In this document: one piece after another, positions 1 to 6,766 of the stretch
Layout of the letters: each line of letters begins with the position of its first letter
Position numbering within the stretch: position 1 is the stretch's first letter
Source of the DNA: an uncultured Sphingobacteriales bacterium
GTDB taxonomy: Bacteria > Bacteroidota > Bacteroidia > Chitinophagales > Chitinophagaceae
Direction: 5' to 3'
Length of the DNA stretch: 11,063 bases
Assembly: GCA_946887085.1 (NCBI GenBank)
Contig: CAMPKG010000084.1
Coordinates: forward strand, 1-11,063
Notes under the pieces: generated by a model
Told to the model about the DNA's origin: nothing
Databases searched by the model: none
Seen by the model: only the letters and a program-made list of their open reading frames with translations
Made by a program: the position numbers and the translations under genes

Positions 1-399
1 GAACGAACGCGAGAAACAAATGATCGCGGCTAATCCCACACCCAACACAAAAAACAGGAATATCCTTTCCAGTTGCCTGCGGTCTATGGCCTCGCCCGCA
101 CCTATGATGAGCGGGAATAATAAAAGGCTGAGTTTGGTCTGGAGATCGAAAAGGGATTGTTGTTTATCCTGGCTGTAGAAATAGCTAATGGCAAACAGCA
201 GATAATAAAGCAGCCAGGGCCATAAGGCCTTTCTTTCTCTAATTTTTTGCGACAGCTCTCTTATATTGACACGCAGCAACCAAACTCCCGCAAGCACACC
301 CACCGCCACTGCACCATATATGAAAGGGAAAGGAATTGAGAAAGCTAAAACGCATAGCAAAAAAAGCTGCAATTGCTTTAACCAGCGTGCTTTAAGCAT
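1..399 (-). CDS. O-antigen polymerase/ligase-like membrane protein, N-terminal part (runs off window)
   Basis: Reading the minus strand from the ATG at 397-399 gives 133 open codons to the window edge, so only the N-terminus is visible. The protein is very hydrophobic. Likely membrane segments lie at about residues 10-25, 27-43, 60-75, 90-103 and 113-129, with a short basic cytoplasmic stretch (44-59, many K/R) between the second and third. The stretch around residues 84-102 (DLQTKLSLLLFPLIIGAG) resembles the early part of Bacteroidota O-antigen ligase/polymerase (WaaL/Wzy, PF04932-type) proteins. These act on lipid-linked glycans at the periplasmic face of the inner membrane. The catalytic periplasmic loop falls outside the window, so polymerase and ligase cannot be told apart. 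It is transcribed away from the wzx operon and may head a neighbouring glycan gene set. The frame is open upstream of this ATG, but the ATG followed by a short basic segment and the first membrane helix is the natural start. Confidence 0.72.
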   Translation of the reverse strand, partial: MLKARWLKQLQLFLLCVLAFSIPFPFIYGAVAVGVLAGVWLLRVNIRELSQKIRERKALWPWLLYYLLFAISYFYSQDKQQSLFDLQTKLSLLLFPLIIGAGEAIDRRQLERIFLFFVLGVGLAAIICFSRSF

Positions 400-402
400 G
401 GG

Positions 403-410
403 CAAAAGTA
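403..410 (-). promoter_or_regulatory. Possible promoter octamer (TAnnTTTG) for the minus-strand membrane protein
   Basis: The minus strand reads TACTTTTG here, a full match to the Bacteroidota -7 consensus TAnnTTTG, ending 3 bases before the ATG. I see no clear TTG-type -33 element 17-20 bases upstream. If it is used, transcription would begin at or just inside the start codon, meaning a leaderless mRNA or a start further in. The element is short and the region A/T-rich, so chance occurrence is possible. Confidence 0.3.
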
Positions 411-423
411 GATAATAAAATAC

Positions 424-431
424 TAATTTTG
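424..431 (+). promoter_or_regulatory. Possible promoter octamer (TAnnTTTG) for the polysaccharide operon
   Basis: The sequence TAATTTTG matches the Bacteroidota -7 consensus. It lies 35 bases before the GTG start of the flippase gene, which would give a leader of roughly 28-30 nt. The same octamer occurs before rsfS. No convincing TTG -33 element is visible upstream, where the sequence already overlaps the divergent gene. Supported by position and consensus only. Confidence 0.35.
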
Positions 432-466
432 GCGCTTTACCCGTTCCCTTTTTTAATACCCCGTAA

Positions 467-1894
467 GTGAAAAATAACCTCCTCAGGATTGTCTTCTCAT
501 CTGGTCTTCAGGCTGTGGCCGCCCAGGTGCTCGGGATGGTTTTTTTTTACGTGGTAGCGGGCTACATGTCTAAAGATGATTTTGGCGTCATCAGCTGGGC
601 CAATGCTGCTGCGGTCATGCTTACCACCCTCCTCAGTTTTGGTATGGACCAGGTGGTGGTCAGGCGTATAGCCACTTCCAAAACATCTGAATGGACCGCG
701 GCTGCTTACCTGGTACATGCATTCTTCGGGTCGGTCATCATGTTCCTGCTGCTGATGCTGTACCGCTCGCTGACGCCTGCCGACACCGACAAGGTTGCCT
801 ACCTGCCCTGGTTCTTCGCCGCCCAGGCACTCATCTTCACGGGTGCGCCGCTCAAACATTTTTTAAACGCAAAGCAGCGTTTCGGCCCCTACGGTGTTAT
901 TGCCACACTCAGCAATATTTTTAAAATAACCATAGCAGCCTGGCTCATCAGCCGTAATAACCTGTCGCTAACAACGGTGGTCGGCATCATGATATTATGC
1001 GGCGTGTTTGAACTTGCCAGTCTTTTTGTGTTTGTGTTGCGCAAAAGCGACCTCAGCCTCAGGTTTCGCAGCAAGGCTTATTTCGGCCTTATAAAAGAAT
1101 CGCTGCCCCAGTACGTGTCTGTCATCTTCGATTCCAGCCTCTCGCGGATGGACTGGTTCCTCCTGGGTATATTAGCTACTTCTGCAGCTACTGCCGAGTA
1201 CAGCATCGCATCGCGTGCCTTCGAGATATCAAGACTACCGCTATCCGTTATCGCACCGATATTGCTGGCCAGGTTTGCGCCTATGTTGTCTATGGGTGGC
1301 CAATTGAATGATAACAAACAGAAACTGATCAAAGACCTTTTCAGGCTGGAAATGTTTGCTATTTTCCTGATACCTCTTATCGCCAATATATTATGGACAC
1401 CCGTGGTGGAGTATTTTTTTAAGGGGAAATACGGCGCAGTAAACGCTAACCAGTTCATGTTGTTATCCATCTGCCTCCCTATGCAGTTCTTTATCAACCT
1501 GCTGTGGACACTCAGCTTCTGCGGCAAGAAGTACAGGCAGGTCACAGCTATTACCATTTACAGCGCCCTTATTAACGTGGTACTGAGTATCATCATGATA
1601 CGGGTATTCCACCTCGGTGGCCTGGGCACTGCCATTTCATTTCTCATTACCACCTTCCTGCAAATGCTAGGCTATTATATGCTGGTGCGCAAAACCCTGA
1701 TGATCGTACCGGTCAGGCATTTTTTCGCCTTCCTGGTACTGGCTGCAGCCTGCTACTATATTGCAGTTACTGTTAGTCAATATATATATTTGCAGCTTCC
1801 TGTAGCGGTTGGCCTATATGTAATTTCTTCCCTTGCATTGAAATTGGTAAGAGGCCGGCACATAGAGGTTGCAAAAACGTTTATACGCAAATGA
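467..1894 (+). CDS. wzx: Wzx-type oligosaccharide flippase (polysaccharide biosynthesis protein)
   Basis: This 475-residue polytopic membrane protein has the length and layout of Wzx/MATE-like flippases (MOP superfamily), with about 12-14 hydrophobic segments spread over its whole length. Two family-like regions are visible: the N-terminal FGVISWANAAAVMLTTL stretch (about 39-55) followed by a Gly-Met-Asp-Gln turn, and AEYSIASRAFEISRLPLSVI (about 243-262). Its expected role is to flip undecaprenyl-diphosphate-linked repeat units from the cytoplasmic to the periplasmic face of the inner membrane. The start is GTG, fixed by an in-frame TAA directly before it (464-466); no ATG is closer, and the first membrane helix begins within a few residues. 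Its TGA overlaps the next gene's ATG as ATGA (1891-1894), indicating translational coupling. A 9-T run at codons 25-28 could be a slippage site. The flippase class is confident; the substrate is unknown. Confidence 0.9.
   Translation: MKNNLLRIVFSSGLQAVAAQVLGMVFFYVVAGYMSKDDFGVISWANAAAVMLTTLLSFGMDQVVVRRIATSKTSEWTAAAYLVHAFFGSVIMFLLLMLYRSLTPADTDKVAYLPWFFAAQALIFTGAPLKHFLNAKQRFGPYGVIATLSNIFKITIAAWLISRNNLSLTTVVGIMILCGVFELASLFVFVLRKSDLSLRFRSKAYFGLIKESLPQYVSVIFDSSLSRMDWFLLGILATSAATAEYSIASRAFEISRLPLSVIAPILLARFAPMLSMGGQLNDNKQKLIKDLFRLEMFAIFLIPLIANILWTPVVEYFFKGKYGAVNANQFMLLSICLPMQFFINLLWTLSFCGKKYRQVTAITIYSALINVVLSIIMIRVFHLGGLGTAISFLITTFLQMLGYYMLVRKTLMIVPVRHFFAFLVLAAACYYIAVTVSQYIYLQLPVAVGLYVISSLALKLVRGRHIEVAKTFIRK
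540..548 (+). repeat. Homopolymeric T9 tract inside the flippase gene
   Basis: Nine consecutive T residues encode part of Val25-Phe26-Phe27-Tyr28 of the flippase, in its first membrane helix. Runs of this length can undergo replication slippage; gain or loss of one T would break the frame near the protein start. The gene is intact as given. Phase variation is speculation from tract length and position only. Confidence 0.6.
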
Positions 1895-3102
1895 ATATAT
1901 TGTATATCTGCGATGAATACCCACCCGGCAGGCATGGCGGCATAGGTACTTCTGTACAGGTATTGGCGCGCGAAATGGCCCGGCAGGGCCATAATGTGGT
2001 TGTGGCCGGCTTCTATGACTGGGGTTATGGGGGTGAAGATGTTTTTGATGACCAGGGTGTAAAAGTTTACCGCTTTCGCCGGAAGCTGGCTTCGCCCATC
2101 TTCAAAAAACAGGAAAAGCTGCTTGGCAAGATCATTTATAAAATACTCAACATCACCCGCATATTCGAGGCAGATATCAAAGCGAGCATGAAAGACTATG
2201 CACGCTTCCTGGAAAACCTGGTACGAGAACATAATATCGAAGTGGCGGAGATACCCGACTATCTCGATTATGTGCGTTTTTGCCGGAGCTATGTTCCCTT
2301 CCCGAAACTATCCGTTCCCTCGCTGATAAAGCTCAATGGATCTTATACTTACTTCGCCCGCGAAGAGGGAAGCGAGCTGCCGCAGCATATCTGGCAGATG
2401 GATCATGACCATATTCATGCTGTTGAAAAAGTATGCGGTGTAAGCAAATACACGGCCGATAAGACAGCTGCCTATATAAACTATGATCGCCCGATAGACG
2501 TCGTACACAATGCCATAGATACAAAGAACTATGATGCAGTGGCAGGCACGCAGAAAAAAAGAAATAAAGTAACCTATACCGGGACGCTGGTTCGCAAAAA
2601 AGGCATCTACCAGCTGATGCAGGCGTGGAACAAAGTGATAGAGCAAAAACCTGGTTCCGAGCTTTGGGTATATGGCAAAGGCGATATACAAAAAGTAATG
2701 GCCTGCCTGGCACCGCAGGCAAAAGACACCGTAAAATTTCCGGGACACGTAAGCAGGCAGGAGCTGGCTGTATCCCTGGCAGGATCGAACATTGCCATCT
2801 TCCCATCTTATGCAGAGTGTTTTGCTTTGGCGCCGATGGAAGCAATGGCTTGCGGCACTACAGTGATCTTTTCGCGCCGGACGTCGGGCCCTGAGTTAAT
2901 AAAACACAATGAGAATGGCTTGCTGGTAGAGCCCGATAATATCGATGAGATGGCGCAAAGCATTTTGCACCTGTTAAACAACCCCGCCGAGTGCGACAGG
3001 CTGGCGGCAAAGGGGCGCGAGCATGTACAGCAACACCTGGATGCAAAGATCATCGCGCAGCAAAACCTGGAACATTATAGCAACCTGGTGAATAAAACAT
3101 GA
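1891..3102 (+). CDS. GT4-family glycosyltransferase
   Basis: A 403-residue GT-B fold glycosyltransferase. The N-terminal Rossmann half opens with MNILYICDEYPP and a glycine-rich GGIGTSVQVLAREMARQGH segment (16-34), where family members have their acceptor-side loop. The C-terminal half carries VTYTGTLVRKKGI (227-239), the strand and loop usual at the start of the nucleotide-sugar domain, and the retaining-GT EX7E pair Glu309/Glu317 within PSYAECFALAPMEAMACG (305-322). HNAID (206-210) takes the place of the common NGID/NGVD motif. It should transfer a sugar from a nucleotide donor to the lipid-linked repeat unit at the cytoplasmic face of the inner membrane, with retention of configuration; donor and linkage cannot be read from the sequence. 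The ATG overlaps the flippase stop by 4 bases, and the polymerase gene follows after 4 bases. There is no signal peptide. GT4 membership is confident; specificity is unknown. Confidence 0.93.
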   Translation: MNILYICDEYPPGRHGGIGTSVQVLAREMARQGHNVVVAGFYDWGYGGEDVFDDQGVKVYRFRRKLASPIFKKQEKLLGKIIYKILNITRIFEADIKASMKDYARFLENLVREHNIEVAEIPDYLDYVRFCRSYVPFPKLSVPSLIKLNGSYTYFAREEGSELPQHIWQMDHDHIHAVEKVCGVSKYTADKTAAYINYDRPIDVVHNAIDTKNYDAVAGTQKKRNKVTYTGTLVRKKGIYQLMQAWNKVIEQKPGSELWVYGKGDIQKVMACLAPQAKDTVKFPGHVSRQELAVSLAGSNIAIFPSYAECFALAPMEAMACGTTVIFSRRTSGPELIKHNENGLLVEPDNIDEMAQSILHLLNNPAECDRLAAKGREHVQQHLDAKIIAQQNLEHYSNLVNKT

Positions 3103-3106
3103 TGGT

Positions 3107-4708
3107 ATGACCCAAACGACCACAGCGCCGGCAAGGCTGAAAACCGATTGGGCATTCCTGGTTTTTCTGCTTGGCGCAACGTATGTAAAGCTGTATGTAA
3201 AAGTGCTGGCCATTGCCTTCTACTTTCTGTATACGTTTTACAAGCGGTACAAAGTCGAAAGGCCACCGTCTGTTACCTATTTCTATTTCCTCATGCCCGT
3301 AACGGGGTTTCTCTCCTCTGTCCTGCAGGGCTCCTTCGGCGACGAAGGATACCTCACAGGGTTCGTATTCGGCAGCTTTACCTGGCTGATAGGCGGGCTC
3401 ATCTCTTACCTCGTTTACGTCGCAGTGGTCAACAGCCCGGAGGCGAGCTCAGAGGCAACAGTCAAAAGTTTTTTCAGAATCAACCTGTTGGTCTGCCTGG
3501 GTACCTTCCTCGTACTGGTTATCCAATCTGGCCACCCGATGCCCTACTGGTACTGGAGCAGCAGTGAGTTTTACGGTACCTCTACCGGAGACCATATCAA
3601 AGGAGTTTTCGCCAACAACTCAGTGACCAATGCCATGATATGTGCCATGGGCGTGATCTATTTTTTGTATCGCAGGAATATGAAATGGGCCCTGGCCTGT
3701 ATGCTCATGTCGCTGATGAGCACCAGCAACCTTACTTTGCTTTTATTATCAGGAATACTCATTCTCATTTTTGTGTTCACCTCCATGCTTCGCAGGAAAG
3801 TCGTGTTGTTATTCCTTTCGATACTCGTCATCTATCCTACACTATCCCCGCTGAACCTGACGTACATCAATACTACCTACAAACAGACTGGTGATGAGAG
3901 CCAGGTTTTGAGAACACGCGGTATTGACACCATTGCAATGAAAAGGCCACCGGCAGCCCCAGACATGGACGCATTAGATTCCGCTTTTCTTTCTTACAAC
4001 CGCAAAGTGCTGAAACCTCACTTCTATAAATTGCCACTGAGCGACACCTTCCTCTTCAACACTGCCGACGAACTGAAATACATGAAGGCTAATGGCAGGG
4101 CCAAAGCTCAGAAAGGAAGCAATACCGTATTGAAACAGGATTTCCTGAAAAGGACAATCGAGAAATGGTATGGCCTGAAGTATGAGTTCACCCCCCTCAC
4201 CAGCTATTACGACCCCATTAAAGTCTACACGCATTTGCAAACGCTGCATTTCCTGAAAAGCGAAAGGCGCAACCTGTTATTCGGCGCCGGCCCCGGCAAT
4301 TTTTCATCCAAGCTGGCCATTAAAACAACCGGGTTGGGCCTGCAGGGTGCATACCCGCTCAGCGATATTTATGCCAGCAAACCATTTGCACAATATCAAT
4401 TCTATTCGCTGATGTATGTGTTGTCGCTGCCGGTGTCAGAGCATTCCACTATCAACATGCCAAACAGCATTTACAACCAGGTGGCAGGAGAATACGGGTT
4501 TATCGGCATCATATTATTTGCGGGTATGTATTTGTGGTTTTTTGCGAAACGCTGGCGCCGGTTAAGCTATGGCCTGCCATTGTTACTGGTTACGCTCGCT
4601 TTTTTGGGATTTGAGTACTGGTTTGAAATGCTGACACTTACGGTAATATTTGAATGGCTGATGTTCATGGACATTCTAAAAAACGAAAAGGAAAAAAATG
4701 CAGCATAA
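3107..4708 (+). CDS. Wzy-like O-antigen/exopolysaccharide polymerase with large extracytoplasmic loop
   Basis: A 533-residue multi-pass membrane protein. Hydrophobic segments fall at about 15-45, 57-73, 83-108, 124-140, 172-188, 193-228 and 231-247, then again at 462-480, 488-505 and 507-523. Between them lies a hydrophilic region of about 215 residues (248-462) that is probably periplasmic. Near its end, LLFGAGPGNFSSKLA (390-404) and NSIYNQVAGEYGFIG (453-467) match the 'G.G.g.f ... HN.y...l.E.G..G' pattern of the PF04932 Wzy/WaaL catalytic region. Placement between two glycosyltransferases, and downstream of a Wzx, makes it the likely polymerase of the flipped repeat unit, although ligase-type activity is possible. 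The long loop is much larger than usual. ATG 3107 is chosen because the earlier ATG at 3102 is stopped at once. The 3' end overlaps the next gene by 11 bases. Confidence 0.78.
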   Translation: MTQTTTAPARLKTDWAFLVFLLGATYVKLYVKVLAIAFYFLYTFYKRYKVERPPSVTYFYFLMPVTGFLSSVLQGSFGDEGYLTGFVFGSFTWLIGGLISYLVYVAVVNSPEASSEATVKSFFRINLLVCLGTFLVLVIQSGHPMPYWYWSSSEFYGTSTGDHIKGVFANNSVTNAMICAMGVIYFLYRRNMKWALACMLMSLMSTSNLTLLLLSGILILIFVFTSMLRRKVVLLFLSILVIYPTLSPLNLTYINTTYKQTGDESQVLRTRGIDTIAMKRPPAAPDMDALDSAFLSYNRKVLKPHFYKLPLSDTFLFNTADELKYMKANGRAKAQKGSNTVLKQDFLKRTIEKWYGLKYEFTPLTSYYDPIKVYTHLQTLHFLKSERRNLLFGAGPGNFSSKLAIKTTGLGLQGAYPLSDIYASKPFAQYQFYSLMYVLSLPVSEHSTINMPNSIYNQVAGEYGFIGIILFAGMYLWFFAKRWRRLSYGLPLLLVTLAFLGFEYWFEMLTLTVIFEWLMFMDILKNEKEKNAA

Positions 4709-5660
4709 CCCAGGGGTAACCGTCCTTATGCCTGTGTATAATGCAGGCGCCTATGTTGCCGAGGCAATAGAAAGCGTGCTGGCGCAAACCTATGCTGATT
4801 TTGAATTTCTTATCATCAACGATGGCTCTACAGACGATACTCTTTCTGTCGTTAAGCGGTACAACGATACGCGCATCAAACTGATCGACCAGAAGAATAA
4901 AGGGCTTATAGATACACTGAACGAGGGGATATTGATAAGCAAAGGTGAGATCATTGCCCGTATGGACGGGGATGATGTATGCCTGCCCAACAGGCTGGAG
5001 GCACAACTGGAGTTTTTAAAACAAAATCCCGGCCATGTAATGGTGGGGGCAGAAGCCGATGTAATGGACAAGGACGGCAACTACCTGATGCATCTCATAC
5101 CCATTGCACATACACACGAAGAAATAACAGAAAAGATAAACGCGAAATGCCCCTTCATTCATCCAAGCGTTACATTCTATAAAAAAGCGGTGATCGAAGC
5201 GGGTGAATATCCCGCCAATGCGCTGACCTTTGAAGACCACCTGCTCTGGAAAAAGCTACTGACCATAGGCAAGATCAGCAACCTGCGCCAGATACTCCTG
5301 AAAGTGCGTTTCAATCCGGAGTCGGTAACGATAGATGAAAAATGGCGGGGGCCTGAGTTCATTGAATTAAGAAAGCGGTCGATAGAAAACGGTTTTGTAA
5401 CAGAGCAGGATGCAATAGAATTAAAGCGCATCATCAAAAGCCAGAACCTCTCTGAATACAAGCAGGCATCCTATTATGCGATGGTAGCCAAGAAATATCT
5501 TTGGGACAACCCTGATGGAGCGCTGGCACGCAAAAACCTGCAACTGGCCATCGAGCACTACCCCAAGAACAAAGCGCTGTATGCCTTGTACATATTCTCT
5601 TATTTTCCTGCATTTTTGCGCAAAGGCATTTACAATACTTTTAAAAAGAAGCCCGCATAA
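4698..5660 (+). CDS. GT2-family glycosyltransferase
   Basis: A 320-residue GT-A fold enzyme. It opens with the GT2 hallmark VTVLMPVYNAGAYVAEAIES (7-26), then QTYADFEFLIINDGSTDDT (30-48), whose Asp residues contact the nucleotide. The metal-binding DxD-type motif is ARMDGDD (87-93). HPSVTFYK (155-162) and TFEDHLLWKKL (177-187) follow; the E-D pair is where the catalytic base sits in this family. The product is expected to be an inverted (beta-type) linkage added to the lipid-linked repeat unit in the cytoplasm. Residues about 230-320 form a helical, charged tail outside the minimal GT2 domain, ending in a lysine-rich C-terminus that could touch the membrane. The ATG lies inside the preceding gene's end (11-base overlap) with AAGGA five bases before it, so translation is probably coupled. 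Donor sugar is unknown. Confidence 0.94.
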   Translation: MQHNPGVTVLMPVYNAGAYVAEAIESVLAQTYADFEFLIINDGSTDDTLSVVKRYNDTRIKLIDQKNKGLIDTLNEGILISKGEIIARMDGDDVCLPNRLEAQLEFLKQNPGHVMVGAEADVMDKDGNYLMHLIPIAHTHEEITEKINAKCPFIHPSVTFYKKAVIEAGEYPANALTFEDHLLWKKLLTIGKISNLRQILLKVRFNPESVTIDEKWRGPEFIELRKRSIENGFVTEQDAIELKRIIKSQNLSEYKQASYYAMVAKKYLWDNPDGALARKNLQLAIEHYPKNKALYALYIFSYFPAFLRKGIYNTFKKKPA

Positions 5661-5662
5661 CC

Positions 5663-6745
5663 ATGAGGGTAGCCCACATATCACGATCAACATTATTTAC
5701 ATCGCCCGGCGGTGATACCACGCAGCTGGAAGAAACGGCTGAAAACCTGAGGCTGAGAGGAGTTGAGGTAGACATCTTCCTTGCCGGCGATGAAATTGAC
5801 TACAGCAAATACGACCTGCTGCATTTCTTCAACAGCATACGTCCGGCAGACATCATCAAACACATCAGGCTGTCGAAAAAACCCTATGTGGTTTCGACCA
5901 TTTTCGTTGAATACGGCGGGGTGAAAACTGAAGGCGGTGGCGGAGTACAAAGCATGCTTAAGAGTGTATTTTCTGAAGCTGCGATGGATTACATCAAAGT
6001 AATAGGCCGCGCAGTGAAGAACGGCGAAAGAATAGTGAGCAAAGAATACCTGTGGATGGGCCATACAAAGGCTGTTAAATATGTGGCAGAGCATGCCGCG
6101 ATGTTGCTTCCTAACTCTGAAAGTGAATACCGCAGGTTCGCAAAAAAATTCAACATCAGTCGTCCATACCGCGTGGTGCCCAACGGCATCAACACATCAC
6201 TAACAGAACAAACATACCCGCATAGCGAGAAATACAAGAACGCAATCATTTGCATGGGCAGGATAGAAGCGCGCAAGAACCAACTGGCGCTGATACGAGC
6301 ACTCAACAACTCGGCTTTCAAATTGTACATACATGGCAAACCTTCGCCCAATGCGATGGCTTACTATGAGCAATGCAAACAAGAGGCGGCGCCCAACATC
6401 TTCATAGGAGGCCACCTCGATGCACAGGAATTGTACACTGCATATAGCAATGCCAAAGTGCACGTGCTCCCCAGCTACTTCGAAACCACTGGGTTGTCAT
6501 CGTTAGAAGCTGCAGTGATGGGCTGCAACATCGTAGTGACCGATAAAGGCGATACACGCGATTATTTCGGGCACGATGCATGGTATTGCGAACCGGATGA
6601 TGTTCAGTCGATAAGAAAAGCGGTGGAAGCTGCTTATGATGCGCCTTACGATCCGACCTTTCGTCAGCGCATATTGCAACAATACACCTGGGAACAGGCT
6701 GCCGAAGAAACTTTGCATGCATATAAGGTTGTATTAAAACTTTGA
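5663..6745 (+). CDS. GT4-family glycosyltransferase
   Basis: A 360-residue GT-B fold glycosyltransferase, second GT4 of the operon. The N-terminal half begins MRVAHISRSTLFTSPGGDTTQ (the GGD loop at 16-18 is usual for acceptor-side binding) and contains YDLLHFFNSIRP (50-61). The donor half shows VVPNGIN (171-177), ICMGRIEARKNQ (196-207) and the retaining EX7E pair Glu274/Glu282 in SYFETTGLSSLEAAVMG (271-287). A glycine-rich linker TEGGGGVQ (89-96) sits in the N-terminal half. It should add one sugar to the repeat unit in the cytoplasm with retention. Only two bases separate it from the GT2 stop, and it ends 21 bases before the DUF1972 gene. It shares only fold motifs with the other GT4, so it is not an obvious tandem duplicate. 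Donor and acceptor are unknown. Confidence 0.92.
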   Translation: MRVAHISRSTLFTSPGGDTTQLEETAENLRLRGVEVDIFLAGDEIDYSKYDLLHFFNSIRPADIIKHIRLSKKPYVVSTIFVEYGGVKTEGGGGVQSMLKSVFSEAAMDYIKVIGRAVKNGERIVSKEYLWMGHTKAVKYVAEHAAMLLPNSESEYRRFAKKFNISRPYRVVPNGINTSLTEQTYPHSEKYKNAIICMGRIEARKNQLALIRALNNSAFKLYIHGKPSPNAMAYYEQCKQEAAPNIFIGGHLDAQELYTAYSNAKVHVLPSYFETTGLSSLEAAVMGCNIVVTDKGDTRDYFGHDAWYCEPDDVQSIRKAVEAAYDAPYDPTFRQRILQQYTWEQAAEETLHAYKVVLKL

Positions 6746-6755
6746 TGTTCCTTTG
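6729..6755 (+). promoter_or_regulatory. Possible promoter before the DUF1972 glycosyltransferase
   Basis: TTCCTTTG (6748-6755) differs by one base from the Bacteroidota -7 consensus TAnnTTTG. A TTG (6729-6731) lies 16 bases upstream, where a -33 element is expected. Transcription would start only a few bases before the ATG at 6767. The element overlaps the end of the preceding gene, so the last gene could be transcribed both with the operon and on its own. Confidence 0.35.
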
Positions 6756-6766
6756 CAGTCCTGAGC

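Noticed and set aside
1078..1557. Antisense open frame of 159 codons opposite the flippase
   Set aside because: The plus strand encodes a convincing flippase here. The antisense product has no signal or domain.
2333..2845. Antisense open frame of 170 codons opposite the first GT4 gene
   Set aside because: It is fully inside a clear GT4 gene, and the translation is rich in Cys, Arg and Pro with no motif. Another antisense frame overlaps it in the same region, which points to composition rather than coding.
3102..3109. Earlier ATG for the Wzy-like gene at 3102
   Set aside because: It reads ATG GTA TGA and stops at once. The ATG at 3107 opens the long frame.
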